The notes under the pieces: model-generated
What the model saw: only the letters and a program-made list of their open reading frames with translations
Database searches by the model: none
Told to the model about the DNA's origin: nothing
Translations under genes and position numbers: made by a program
Part shown: positions 8,732 through 18,247 of the stretch, one piece after another
Layout of the letters: each line of letters starts with the position of its first letter
How positions within the stretch are numbered: the stretch's first letter is position 1
Source: Kaistia hirudinis
Lineage (GTDB): Bacteria; Pseudomonadota; Alphaproteobacteria; Rhizobiales; Kaistiaceae
Direction: 5' to 3'
DNA: 64,000 nt
Assembly: GCF_014196455.1 (NCBI RefSeq)
Contig: NZ_JACIDS010000002.1
Location: forward strand, 806,001 to 870,000

Positions 8732-11722
8732 ATGTCGACGCGGAGGAGGGCGCCCGAGGCGCCGGGCGGAGGGGAGCCGCTCGCTACGAGGATCGGAGGT
8801 GGCCTGCGGCCGCCCCGTGCCGCGCGTGCCAAGGCGGCTTCGCGCGACCTCGGCGAGGCGTTCGCGGCGGCGGGATGCGCCGGCCCGTATGCGGAGCTGC
8901 TCGCGCGGAACGACGCCATCGCGCCCTTCCTGGCGACCGTGTTCGACGCATCGCCCTTTCTGCGCGATACGGCCTTCGCCGATCCGCGCCGCCTTCTCGA
9001 CATCCTCTCTGACGATCCGGACCAGCGTTTCGACGCGCTCTGCGGGCGTGTCGAAGCGCTCTGGCAGACCTGTGACGGTGATGCCCTGATGGCGGAGCTG
9101 CGCCGCGCCCGATCGGAGGTGGCGCTGCTGGTTGGCCTGGCCGACCTCGGCGCGGTCTGGGAGGTCGATCGCGTCACGGAGGCGCTGACGGCGTTTGCCC
9201 GCTCGGCGGTCTCCGCCGCCACCAACTTCCTGCTCTTCGAGGCGCACCAGTCCGGCGCGATCCGTCTGCCGCATCCGGATAATCCCGGGCGCGGCTCGGG
9301 CTGGATCCTGCTCGGCATGGGCAAGTTCGGTGCCGGAGAGCTGAACTATTCCAGCGACATCGACCTGATCGTGCTGTTCGATCCGGAAATCGCCGATGTC
9401 GCGGATCGGGACGAGATCGGCAGCTTCTTCGTGAAGCTGACGCGCCGGCTCGTGCGCATCCTCCAGGAACGGACGGCCGACGGCTATGTCTTCCGCACCG
9501 ATCTGCGCCTCCGACCCGATCCGGGATCGACCCCGCTCGCCGTTTCGACCACCGCCGGCTTCACCTATTACGAAGCGAGCGGGCAGAACTGGGAACGCGC
9601 GGCCATGATCAAGGCCGCTCCGGTCGGCGGCGACGAGGCGGCAGGCGCCGCCTTCCTGCAGGAACTTTCCCCCTTCATCTGGCGCAAATATCTCGACTAT
9701 GCCGCGATCGCGGACATCCACTCGATCAAGCGCCAGATCCACGACCATCGCGGCCATGAATCGATCGCGGTGGCCGGGCACAACATCAAGCTCGGCCGCG
9801 GTGGCATTCGCGAAATCGAGTTCTTCGTCCAAACCCAGCAATTGATCGCCGGCGGTCGCGATCCGGAACTTCGAGGCCGGCGCACGCTCGATATGCTGGC
9901 GAAGCTCGCCGACAAGGGCTGGATCGAGCGGAAGGCCGCAACGGATCTCACCGAGAGCTACCGCTTCCTGCGGCGCGTCGAGCATCGCCTGCAGATGATC
10001 CGCGACGAGCAGACCCACACGCTGCCCGAGGCGGAGGAGGATCTGGACGTCGTCGCGCGCCTCTCGTGCTTCCGCACGGTCGCGGCCTTCGCCAAGGCGC
10101 TCACCACGACCATGGAGCGGGTGCGCGACCACTATGTCCATCTCTTCGAGGCGGCCCCGACGCTGTCCTCGTCGATCGGCAGCCTCGTCTTCACCGGCGA
10201 CGACGAGGATCCGGAGACGGTCGCGACGCTGAAGCGCCTTGGCTATGCTAACCCGCGCGAGGTCAGTCGCACCATTCGCGGCTGGCATTTCGGACGTTAT
10301 CCCGCCATGCGCTCGGCTGCGGCGCGCGAGCGGCTGACCGAGATCACGCCGGTTCTGCTGGAGCAGCTTGCGACGACCGACAATGCCGATGCGGCCTTCA
10401 ACGCCTTCGACCGGTTCCTTGCGCGCCTCCCGGCCGGCGTCCAGCTCTTCTCGCTGCTGAGCTCCAATCCCGGCTTGCTCCGTCTTCTGACGCTCGTCAT
10501 GGGAACCGCGCCGCGCCTTGCCGAGGTCGTGACCGCGCGTCCGCATGTGCTCGACGCCGTGCTCGATCCCGCCTTTTTCGGCCGGCTGCCGGATCGCGCG
10601 ACGTTGGCTTCGCGTCTCGACGCGACGCTTTCCGAGGCAGGCTCGCTCGAGGAGGCACTCGACCGCGCCCGCATCTTCGGCAAGGAGCAGGCATTCCTGA
10701 TCGGCGTCCGCGTAATCTCGGGCACCGTCGCGGCGCGCGCTGCCGGTTTTGCTTATGCCGATCTCGCCGAGCTCATCGTGGGACGCCTGCTGGACGAGGT
10801 GCGCAAGACATTCGAGGCCTCCCACGGGACGGTGAAGGGCGGACGGATCGCCTTGCTGGCGATGGGCAAGCTCGGCGGCCGCGAGATGACCGCGGCGTCG
10901 GATCTCGATCTCATCCTGCTCTATGATTGCGACAGCGACGCCGCAGGTTCCGATGGTCCTCGGCCGCTCTCGCCGACCCAGTATTATGCCCGCCTCACGC
11001 AGCGGCTGATCGCGGCGATCTCAGCGCCGACGGCCGAGGGCTCGCTCTATCAGGTCGACTTCCGTCTGCGACCCTCCGGCAATGCCGGCCCTCTCGCCAC
11101 CAGCCTCGCGGCCTTCATGGCCTATCAGGCCAAGGACGCCTGGACCTGGGAGCACATGGCCCTGACGCGCGCCCGGGCGATCGCCGGCGATGCCGGCCTC
11201 ATCGCCGAGGTCGATACGGCCGTGCGCGCGATCCTGGCGGCGCCGCGCGAGCAGAAGCGGATCACCCGCGACGTGCTCGACATGCGCGCCTTGCTGGCGG
11301 CCGAGAAGGCGTCGGACGGTCCCTGGGACCTGAAGCAGGCGCCGGGCGGCCTCGTCGATATCGAGTTCGTCGCGCAATATCTTCAGCTCATCCACGCGCA
11401 GTCGCATCCGGAGATCCTGGGCGTCGAGACGGAGGTGGTGCTCGCAGCGGCTTCGCGGGCGGGCCTGCTGCCGACGAGTGAGGCCTCGGTCCTGCTGCCG
11501 GCGCTGCACCTCTATCAGCGACTGACGCAGATCCTGCGCCTCTGCGTCGAAGGCCCCTTCAAGGCCTCCGAAGCGCCGCGGGGCCTGCTGGAGTTGCTGG
11601 CGCGCGCCGGAGAGCTTCCCGATTTCGCGATCCTCGACGCCGATCTGAAAGTGACCGAGGACGCGGTTCGCGCCGCCTTCGAGCGGATTATCGGGAAGGT
11701 TCCGCCGAAGCCCCGAGCCTGA
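8732..11722 (+). CDS. glnE: Bifunctional glutamine synthetase adenylyltransferase/adenylyl-removing enzyme
   Basis: GlnE adenylylates glutamine synthetase when nitrogen is plentiful and removes AMP when it is scarce, directed by PII. The 996-residue protein shows the expected duplicated nucleotidyltransferase design: an N-terminal domain with GMGKFGAGELNYSSDIDLI and a C-terminal domain with AMGKLGGREMTAASDLDLI, each followed by a helical regulatory domain. In the E. coli enzyme the first domain removes AMP and the second adds it. The length fits the alphaproteobacterial form. It starts 14 bases after the kinase gene, and its last 35 bases overlap the 3' end of the convergent kinase gene. Confidence 0.96.
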   Translation: MSTRRRAPEAPGGGEPLATRIGGGLRPPRAARAKAASRDLGEAFAAAGCAGPYAELLARNDAIAPFLATVFDASPFLRDTAFADPRRLLDILSDDPDQRFDALCGRVEALWQTCDGDALMAELRRARSEVALLVGLADLGAVWEVDRVTEALTAFARSAVSAATNFLLFEAHQSGAIRLPHPDNPGRGSGWILLGMGKFGAGELNYSSDIDLIVLFDPEIADVADRDEIGSFFVKLTRRLVRILQERTADGYVFRTDLRLRPDPGSTPLAVSTTAGFTYYEASGQNWERAAMIKAAPVGGDEAAGAAFLQELSPFIWRKYLDYAAIADIHSIKRQIHDHRGHESIAVAGHNIKLGRGGIREIEFFVQTQQLIAGGRDPELRGRRTLDMLAKLADKGWIERKAATDLTESYRFLRRVEHRLQMIRDEQTHTLPEAEEDLDVVARLSCFRTVAAFAKALTTTMERVRDHYVHLFEAAPTLSSSIGSLVFTGDDEDPETVATLKRLGYANPREVSRTIRGWHFGRYPAMRSAAARERLTEITPVLLEQLATTDNADAAFNAFDRFLARLPAGVQLFSLLSSNPGLLRLLTLVMGTAPRLAEVVTARPHVLDAVLDPAFFGRLPDRATLASRLDATLSEAGSLEEALDRARIFGKEQAFLIGVRVISGTVAARAAGFAYADLAELIVGRLLDEVRKTFEASHGTVKGGRIALLAMGKLGGREMTAASDLDLILLYDCDSDAAGSDGPRPLSPTQYYARLTQRLIAAISAPTAEGSLYQVDFRLRPSGNAGPLATSLAAFMAYQAKDAWTWEHMALTRARAIAGDAGLIAEVDTAVRAILAAPREQKRITRDVLDMRALLAAEKASDGPWDLKQAPGGLVDIEFVAQYLQLIHAQSHPEILGVETEVVLAAASRAGLLPTSEASVLLPALHLYQRLTQILRLCVEGPFKASEAPRGLLELLARAGELPDFAILDADLKVTEDAVRAAFERIIGKVPPKPRA

Positions 11723-14090
11723 GCGCGGCGCCTGCCGAGGCGCCGGTCGGCCGCGTCTCCACATCGTGACGATCGAGCGGCAGGCGCACGGCGACGATCG
11801 TGCCCTTGCCCTCATGGCTGCGGATGCGCATCGCGCCGCCGTGCAATTGCGCCAGCGAGCCCGTGATCGCGAGGCCGAGGCCGGAGCCCTTATGGCTCTT
11901 GGTGAACTGGTTCTGCACCTGCTCGAACGGGCGGCCGAGCTTCTTCAGCGCCTCGCGCGGAATGCCGATGCCATTGTCCTCGATGGTGATCGTCACGGCG
12001 CCGCCGATCTTGCGGGCGCGGACATGGACGCGCCCGGCGCCCGGCGTGAACTTCACGGCATTCGACAAGAGGTTCAGCACCATCTGCTTCACGGCGCGCC
12101 GGTCCGCCGGCAGGTGCAGGTCCGGTTCGAGATCGATCTCGATCGACACGTGCCGCGCATCGGCCTCCGGCCCCATGACGCGGGCAGCCTCCTCGATGAT
12201 CTCGTTCAGTTCGAGCCGCTCCAGGTCGAGCGTCATGCGCCCGGCCTCGATCCGCGCCATGTCGAGAACGTCGTTGATGACGTTGAGCAGGAAGTTGCCG
12301 CTCTGGTGGATGTCCTGGCAGTATTCGCCATATTTCGGCGAGCCGAGCGGGCCGAACAGACCGGACTGCATGATCTCCGAGAAGCCGATGATCGCGTTGA
12401 GCGGCGTGCGCAGCTCATGGCTGATATTGGCCAGGAATTCGGACTTGGCGCGGTTCGCAGCCTCGGCGCGATCCTTCTCGTCCGAATATTTCTTCGCGAG
12501 CTCGTCGTTCTCACGCGCCTGCTGTTCGAGCTTCTGGCGGGAGAGGCGGAGGTCCGCGATCGTCGCCATCAGGCGGCGTTCGCCGTCGATCAGCTTTTCT
12601 TCGTGCCGCTTGATCGTCGTGATGTCGGTGCCGACCGAGACGAAGCCGCCGTCCTTGGTGCGCCGCTCGTTGATCTGCAGCCAGCGGCCGTCATTGAGCT
12701 GCGCCTCGAAGGACCGCGCACCGGCTTCGGGGCCGCCGTCGCCGGGAACCTGCGAGCGGACGATGGGCTGGCGCCCGGCCGCGATCACCTCGGCATAAGG
12801 CGCGCCAACGGCGAGGACCGCATCCGGAATGCCGTGCAACTGCTGGTACTTCGAATTGCACATGACCAGCCGGTTCTCCGAATCCCACAGCACGAAGGCT
12901 TCGGAGATCGTCTCGATCGCGTCGCGCAGGCGCAGATCCGCCGTGCGGGAATGCTCGGCAAGCCGCATCTGCTCGGTGACGTCGACGGCAATGCCGATGA
13001 GGTGAGGCTCGGGCGTCTCCGCATCGACCAGTTCGACGCGGATCCGCAGCCATACGAAACCACCACCGGCCTTGCGCATGCGGAACATGCGGTCGACCGT
13101 CGTCTCGTTCGATTCATAGAGCGTCTCGACGAGATCCATCAGGTCCCCGTCATCCGGATGGACGAGCGCATCGACCTCGCCGAAGCTCAGCAGCGTATCG
13201 CGCGGCGTCATGCCCACCAGCTCGAACATCGACTTCGACCAGAACAGCCGGCCGCGGGCGAGATCCCAATCCCAGAGCCCGCAACGGCCGCGACGCAGCG
13301 CCGTGTCGAAGCGATCATAGGTCTCGGCATAGATCCGGTCGGCCTGCTGAGCCCGCGCCGATTGCGCGAAATAGCCGTAGAGGATGACGAGGAGGATCGC
13401 TGTCGTCCCGACAAAGGCGGTGACGTTGACCGAGACTTCCGCGCGCCAGCCGCGATAGATGTCAGACAGCGGCGTGAGCACGGCCAGATAGCCGGCGCGT
13501 CCCGGAAGCAGGCGGGCGGCCGCCAGCGCCGGGGATCCGTCCTCCAGCGTCACGGTCATGGTGCCGGCGCGCTCACCGAAGATCACCAGCGGCTGCGCGC
13601 CATCGACCACGTCGTTGAAGTCGCGACCCTCGTCGGAAAGAACGCGCGGCGCGCTCGCGATGATGCGGCCGGTCGGGTCGGTGACGAAGAGGCGCCTCCC
13701 ACCGGCGAGGGCGCCGTCGGGCAGCGCATCGTCGAGGGCGTTCTGCAGCCCCATCGCGTAGCGGTCGTCGGGGAGGGCAGCCTCGGCGTCGGAAAGGGTG
13801 CGGGCGACCAGCGAGGCCAGCAGCCCCATGGTCTCGCGGGCCTGAAACTCCCGATCGAGCCGCGCATCATAGAGATGCGTGCCGCGCGAGACGGCGATCA
13901 CCACCAGGAAGAGGATGATGATGACGGGAATGCAACGCCTGAGGATCGGCTCGGCGGCAAGCAGTTTTTCATAAGCAGGCTGCGCGACGAGACGGGCATG
14001 GCCACGGATGCGATCTCTCCGGCGAGAGAAGATCCTGCCGATCGACAAACGTCCACTATCTGACGCACCGGCTGCTTGCGCCCGCGCCAT
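11688..14090 (-). CDS. pleC: PAS-domain sensor histidine kinase, PleC/DivJ-like
   Basis: This is a hybrid-free membrane kinase. From the ATG at 14090, which has an AGGGGG ribosome site, it is 800 residues; an in-frame ATG at 14147 would add 19 residues without a clear site. It has a membrane helix near residue 60, a periplasmic or extracytoplasmic domain, a second helix near 235, two PAS domains (about 270-520), a HisKA domain with H558 (ANISHELRTPLNAIIGFSE) and a HATPase with GIGIPREAL and GSGLGL. The extended HisKA helix (GLFGPLGSPKYGEYCQDIH) is typical of the PleC/DivJ kinases that set DivK phosphorylation. Placement beside glnE agrees, from memory, with the pleC locus of Sinorhizobium, so the symbol rests partly on synteny. 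Confidence 0.75.
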   Translation of the reverse strand: MARAQAAGASDSGRLSIGRIFSRRRDRIRGHARLVAQPAYEKLLAAEPILRRCIPVIIILFLVVIAVSRGTHLYDARLDREFQARETMGLLASLVARTLSDAEAALPDDRYAMGLQNALDDALPDGALAGGRRLFVTDPTGRIIASAPRVLSDEGRDFNDVVDGAQPLVIFGERAGTMTVTLEDGSPALAAARLLPGRAGYLAVLTPLSDIYRGWRAEVSVNVTAFVGTTAILLVILYGYFAQSARAQQADRIYAETYDRFDTALRRGRCGLWDWDLARGRLFWSKSMFELVGMTPRDTLLSFGEVDALVHPDDGDLMDLVETLYESNETTVDRMFRMRKAGGGFVWLRIRVELVDAETPEPHLIGIAVDVTEQMRLAEHSRTADLRLRDAIETISEAFVLWDSENRLVMCNSKYQQLHGIPDAVLAVGAPYAEVIAAGRQPIVRSQVPGDGGPEAGARSFEAQLNDGRWLQINERRTKDGGFVSVGTDITTIKRHEEKLIDGERRLMATIADLRLSRQKLEQQARENDELAKKYSDEKDRAEAANRAKSEFLANISHELRTPLNAIIGFSEIMQSGLFGPLGSPKYGEYCQDIHQSGNFLLNVINDVLDMARIEAGRMTLDLERLELNEIIEEAARVMGPEADARHVSIEIDLEPDLHLPADRRAVKQMVLNLLSNAVKFTPGAGRVHVRARKIGGAVTITIEDNGIGIPREALKKLGRPFEQVQNQFTKSHKGSGLGLAITGSLAQLHGGAMRIRSHEGKGTIVAVRLPLDRHDVETRPTGASAGAALRLGASAEPSR

Positions 14091-14211
14091 GTCAGCCCCC
14101 TGATGTGTGCTGTCATCGGGATACGCCCACGCCCGAATCATCGTCATTTGAATCGAGCGGAATCGCGTTGTCCAGACCCGATTAGGGGTTTGTTAAGGAT
14201 ATTTGTTAACC

Positions 14212-14242
14212 AAGGCATGGCCGTCAGCGGCGGCCGTGCCTT
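14212..14242 (-). terminator. Possible terminator hairpin after pepN
   Basis: A 12-bp inverted repeat with one mismatch (AAGGCACGGCCG against CGGCCATGCCTT when read leftward) lies immediately after the pepN stop. The T tract behind it is weak, so termination is inferred rather than certain. Confidence 0.5.
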
Positions 14243-14246
14243 TGCC

Positions 14247-16889
14247 TCAGGCGAGGGTGCGCGTGACGATGTCGAGCGTGTCGGAGGAAAGCCGCTCGGC
14301 GGCTGCGATCCGCCGCAGCGCGTGCTCCGCGCGCGTCCGACGGCCGGGCTCCAGCGCGCGCCAGGAGCGGAACGCGACCAGCAGCCGCGCGGCGGTCTGT
14401 GGATTGCGGCGGTCGAGGTCGAGCACGAAATCGGCGAGGAAGTCGAAACCGGCGCCGTCGGCCCGGTTGAACTGGGTCGGGTTCGCGGCCGAGAAGCCGC
14501 CGACCAGCGCACGCACGCGGTTGGGATTGGAATGCGCGAAGCCCGGCTGCGACAGCAGCGCCTTCACGCGGTCGAGCGTCTCAGCGGCCGGAACGGTCGC
14601 CTCGAGGGTCAGCCATTTGTCGAGAACGAGCGGATCGTTGCGATAGCGCTCGTGGAAGGCGTCGAGCAGTTCGCGCCGTTGCGGCAGGGCTGCGGACGAG
14701 ACGGAAGCGAGCGCAGCCAGACGATCGGTCATGTTGTCGGCGTCGTGGAACTGGCGCGTGGTCGCTGCGATGGCCTCGTCCTCTCCGGTCGCTACCAGCA
14801 GGTCGAGCAGCGCGTTGCGCAGCGCACGACGTCCGGCATCCGCCGCATCGGGGCTATACGCGGCCTTCACGCCGAGCGCCTGATAGCGCCGCATGAGGCT
14901 TGGCCCGAGTGCGCGGGCGAGGGCGAGGCGGAGCTGGCGGCGCGAGAGCGCGATGGCGTCCGGGTCGACATTCTGGCCGATCTCGCGCGCAACATCCGCC
15001 TCGCTCGGGATCTGGAGCACCTGGGCGCGGAATGCGGGCTCGAGTTCCTCGTTGTCGAGAACCTCGGCCAGTCCGGTGGCGAGAGTCGGCTGCGCGGCAA
15101 CGGGGCGGCCAGTAAGAACATCCGCGGTTCCCGCGATGAGCGCCCGCATGGCGAGCGTCTGGGCGGCCTGCCAGCGATTGAACGGGTCGGCGTCCGCGCG
15201 CACCTGAAACAGAAGATCGTCGGCCGACATGTCGATGGCGAGACGCACCGGCGCGGAGAAATTGCGCAGGAGCGAGGGGATCGGACGCGATGCGACGCCG
15301 CGGAAGACGATCGTCTCCGCCGTCTCGGTCAGATGGATCACATCGCCTTCGACCGCGGCGCCCTCGACCGACGAAAAGGCTAGGTCCTCGCCGTTCGGCC
15401 CGATGAGACCGAAGCGGACGGGGATGTGCATGGGCTGCTTTGTCGGCTGCCCCGGCGTCGGCGGCGTGCTCTGGGCGAGCGTCAGCGAGAACGTCTTCGC
15501 GTCGCCATCATAATGGCCGCGGGCGACGATCTGCGGTGTCCCTGCCTGCGCATACCAGAGCGCGAACTGGGAGAGATCCCGCCCGGTGGCGTCGGCAAAG
15601 CAGGCGAGGAAGTCCTCGACGGTCGCGGCCTCGCCGTCGTGCCGCTCGAAATAGAGATCCATGCCCTTCCTGAAATCATCTGCGCCGAGGATGGTCTCGA
15701 GCATGCGCACCACCTCCGCGCCCTTCTCATAGACGGTCGGCGTGTAGAAGTTGCTGATTTCGTGGTAGATTTCGGGCCGCACCGGATGGGCGAGCGGGCC
15801 GCCGTCCTCCGGGAACTGCCGCGCCTGCAGCGTACGCACATCGGCGATGCGCTTCACCGGGCGCGAGCGCATGTCGGACGAGAATTCCTGGTCGCGGAAG
15901 ACCGTCAGCCCTTCCTTGAGGCAGAGCTGAAACCAGTCCCGGCAGGTGATGCGATTGCCGGTCCAGTTGTGGAAATATTCGTGCGCGATGACGCCTTCGA
16001 CATTGGCGTAGTCGACATCGGTCGCCGTGTCCGGATCGGCCAGCACGTATTTGTCGTTGAAGATATTGAGGCCCTTGTTCTCCATCGCGCCCATGTTGAA
16101 ATCCGACACGGCGACGATGACGAAGATGTCGAGGTCATATTCTCGGCCGAAGGCGGTCTCGTCCCAGCGCATGGAACGCTTCAGCGCCTCCATGGCGTAG
16201 CGGCAGCGCCCTTCCTTGCCGTGTTCGCAATAGATGCGCAGATCCACGCGGCGGCCCGACATGGTGGTGAAGCTGTCGCTGACGAGGCCGAGGTCACCGG
16301 CCACCAGTGCGAAGAGATAGGACGGCTTCGGGAACGGGTCGTGCCAGATGGCATAGTGACGATCGGTTCCCGCCACGTCGCCGCTCTCGACCGGATTGCC
16401 ATTGGCGAGCAGCACAGGCGCTTCGCTCCGCCGGGCCTCGATCCGGGTCGTGTAGACGGCGAGCACGTCGGGCCGGTCCAGGAAATAGGTGATACGCCGG
16501 AACCCTTCGGCCTCGCACTGCGTGCAATAGGCCGAACCGCTTCGATAGAGCCCCATCAGCTTCGTATTGGCAGCCGGATCGATCTCGGTCTCGATGGTCA
16601 GCGTGAACGGCGCGAGCGGCACATCCCGGATCACGAGCGAGGCGGGCAGGGCCTCATAGCGTCCGGCGTCGAGCGGAATGCCGTTGAGCATCAGCCCCTT
16701 CAGCACGATCTCGTCGCCGACCAGTTCGAGCGTTCCGTTCTGCGCTTCCTCGGTGTTCGGCCTCAGCGACAGCGTCGCCACGACGCGCGTTGCCGACGGC
16801 GAGAGGGCGAAATCGAGATGGACCCGGTCGATCGTGAAGGCCGGCGGACGGTAGTCCTCGAGTCGGAACGGAACGGTTTCGGTTGTCAT
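14247..16889 (-). CDS. pepN: Aminopeptidase N (M1 zinc metallopeptidase)
   Basis: PepN is a broad-specificity cytosolic aminopeptidase that finishes peptide degradation. The start at 16889 is chosen because GGGAGG lies seven bases upstream; it gives 880 residues, near the 870 of E. coli PepN, while an upstream in-frame start at 16925 would add 12. The substrate-binding motif GAMEN is present (NMGAMENKGL). The zinc site is HEYFHNW followed by the downstream glutamate in LKEGLTVFRDQEF. The C-terminal helical domain (about 550-880) is intact. It is transcribed towards the PleC-like kinase gene and away from the LacI regulator. Confidence 0.96.
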   Translation of the reverse strand: MTTETVPFRLEDYRPPAFTIDRVHLDFALSPSATRVVATLSLRPNTEEAQNGTLELVGDEIVLKGLMLNGIPLDAGRYEALPASLVIRDVPLAPFTLTIETEIDPAANTKLMGLYRSGSAYCTQCEAEGFRRITYFLDRPDVLAVYTTRIEARRSEAPVLLANGNPVESGDVAGTDRHYAIWHDPFPKPSYLFALVAGDLGLVSDSFTTMSGRRVDLRIYCEHGKEGRCRYAMEALKRSMRWDETAFGREYDLDIFVIVAVSDFNMGAMENKGLNIFNDKYVLADPDTATDVDYANVEGVIAHEYFHNWTGNRITCRDWFQLCLKEGLTVFRDQEFSSDMRSRPVKRIADVRTLQARQFPEDGGPLAHPVRPEIYHEISNFYTPTVYEKGAEVVRMLETILGADDFRKGMDLYFERHDGEAATVEDFLACFADATGRDLSQFALWYAQAGTPQIVARGHYDGDAKTFSLTLAQSTPPTPGQPTKQPMHIPVRFGLIGPNGEDLAFSSVEGAAVEGDVIHLTETAETIVFRGVASRPIPSLLRNFSAPVRLAIDMSADDLLFQVRADADPFNRWQAAQTLAMRALIAGTADVLTGRPVAAQPTLATGLAEVLDNEELEPAFRAQVLQIPSEADVAREIGQNVDPDAIALSRRQLRLALARALGPSLMRRYQALGVKAAYSPDAADAGRRALRNALLDLLVATGEDEAIAATTRQFHDADNMTDRLAALASVSSAALPQRRELLDAFHERYRNDPLVLDKWLTLEATVPAAETLDRVKALLSQPGFAHSNPNRVRALVGGFSAANPTQFNRADGAGFDFLADFVLDLDRRNPQTAARLLVAFRSWRALEPGRRTRAEHALRRIAAAERLSSDTLDIVTRTLA

Positions 16890-17130
16890 TGAGCGCCTCC
16901 CGACGACTCTGGCGGTTGACGCCACCTGCTTCGTATTCTTCTAGATCGTCCGCTCGCTCGCTGCCACATCCGAGCGCCCGTTGCGCAGAGGAACTATGGC
17001 TGCGGACCGGCGGCGTTCAGGCTCCTGCGGCCATCGTGGAGCGCCGGCCTGCGCGCCGATCGGGCGACAGTTCTTCAGCTTCGTGCGCGGCAGATTGTTG
17101 CCGTCCCGCCTGAGTTGCCCACCTCAGTTT

Positions 17131-17148
17131 CTGATGATAATTCATCAG
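17131..17148. promoter_or_regulatory. Palindromic operator in front of the LacI-family gene
   Basis: CTGATGA and TCATCAG form a perfect 7-bp inverted repeat around TAAT, placed just before the ribosome site and TTG start of the LacI-type gene. LacI-family proteins usually bind such palindromes and often repress themselves, so autoregulation is the likely meaning. This is inferred from position and symmetry. Confidence 0.6.
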
Positions 17149-17164
17149 CAGGGAGGAGCTCTCG

Positions 17165-18190
17165 TTGGGCAAGACGACGCTGCAAGACGTCGCGCGAGAG
17201 GCTGGCGTGAGCCTCGCGACTGTTGATCGCGTGTTGAACGGACGCGCCGGCGTCCACGCGCGTACGGTTCAGCGAGTCCAGTCAGCCATCGAGCGCCTCA
17301 ATTATCAGCCGGACCGCCTCGCCTCGCGGCTGGCCCGGGCGCGGGACTATCGCTTCGAGGTGATCCTGCCCGCCGGCGCGAATGAATTCATGCGCATGCT
17401 CGAGGCAGAATTCCGCATCACGGCGGACCGCTACGTCCACGAGCGCGTGCGGATATCGATCACCCATGTCGACGTCTTCGATGGCGAGGCTCTTGCGGCA
17501 GCCCTGGAACGGCTGCCGGCGGAGCTCGACGGCGTCGCCCTCGTCGCGCTCGATCATCCCGCGGTCACCGAGGCCGTGAACGGGCTCGTCGAGCGGGGCG
17601 TCGTGGTGGTGACGCTGGTGTCGGACCTTCCCGGAACGCGGCGGGCCCATTTCATCGGCATCGACAATTATGCCGCCGGTCGCACGGCCGCGACGCTGCT
17701 CGGCCGCTTCCTCGGCCACCGGAGCGGCAAGGTCGGCCTCATTGCCGGCTCGCTTTCGCTGAGGGATCATATCGAGCGGCAATATGGCTTCGAGCAGGTC
17801 ATCGCGCGGGAATATCCCGATCTCGTGCTGCTGCCGCTGCGCGAGGCGCGTGACGATGACGCCCGCGTGCGCGATGTCGCTGGTGGACTTCTGGCCGAGC
17901 ACGAGTCTCTGGTGGGGATCTACAATGTCGGCGCGGGCACGCCCGGCATCGTGGCGGCGCTCGAGGAATCCGGGCGGGCGCGTGATATCGTCTTCATCGC
18001 GCATGAACTGACCCCCTTCAATCGCCGCCATCTGGTCCGCGGAACGATCGACGCCGTCATCAACCAGGATGCGGGCCACATGGCGCGCAGCGCCGCGCGC
18101 ATCCTGCTCGCTTCGCGCGAGGCCATGCCGATCATCGCCGGCCAGGAGCGCATCCGCATCGACATCTTCATCCGGGACAATGTGCCCTGA
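17165..18190 (+). CDS. LacI-family transcriptional regulator
   Basis: This DNA-binding repressor of 341 residues begins at a TTG codon preceded by GGGAGGAG, since no ATG fits the domain boundary. Residues 1-55 are the LacI helix-turn-helix with hinge (TTLQDVAREAGVSLATVDRV, then GRAGVHARTVQRV). Residues about 62-340 form a periplasmic-binding-protein-like effector domain. The gene runs in the same direction as the isomerase (57 bases away) and dehydrogenase genes, which are probably its targets. The effector is unknown; a sugar or inositol-like compound is likely from the neighbours. Confidence 0.9.
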   Translation: MGKTTLQDVAREAGVSLATVDRVLNGRAGVHARTVQRVQSAIERLNYQPDRLASRLARARDYRFEVILPAGANEFMRMLEAEFRITADRYVHERVRISITHVDVFDGEALAAALERLPAELDGVALVALDHPAVTEAVNGLVERGVVVVTLVSDLPGTRRAHFIGIDNYAAGRTAATLLGRFLGHRSGKVGLIAGSLSLRDHIERQYGFEQVIAREYPDLVLLPLREARDDDARVRDVAGGLLAEHESLVGIYNVGAGTPGIVAALEESGRARDIVFIAHELTPFNRRHLVRGTIDAVINQDAGHMARSAARILLASREAMPIIAGQERIRIDIFIRDNVP

Positions 18191-18247
18191 CCGCCAAGCG
18201 ACGGCCGACTTAACCGTCAGAGACAATAGAGATCAAGGAGGAAACAC

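Noticed and set aside
8714-10825. Minus-strand open frame of 703 codons inside glnE
   Set aside because: A shadow of glnE; charged, repetitive product without motifs, whereas the plus strand has two complete GlnE domains.
11766-14063. Plus-strand open frame of 765 codons opposite the PleC-like kinase
   Set aside because: The opposite strand has HisKA, HATPase and PAS motifs; this frame has none.
15426-16892. Plus-strand open frame of 488 codons opposite pepN
   Set aside because: A shadow of aminopeptidase N, with no start signal or domain.
17131-17148. Palindrome read as a terminator of an upstream rightward gene
   Set aside because: No T tract follows and there is no rightward gene upstream; its place before the LacI start fits an operator better.
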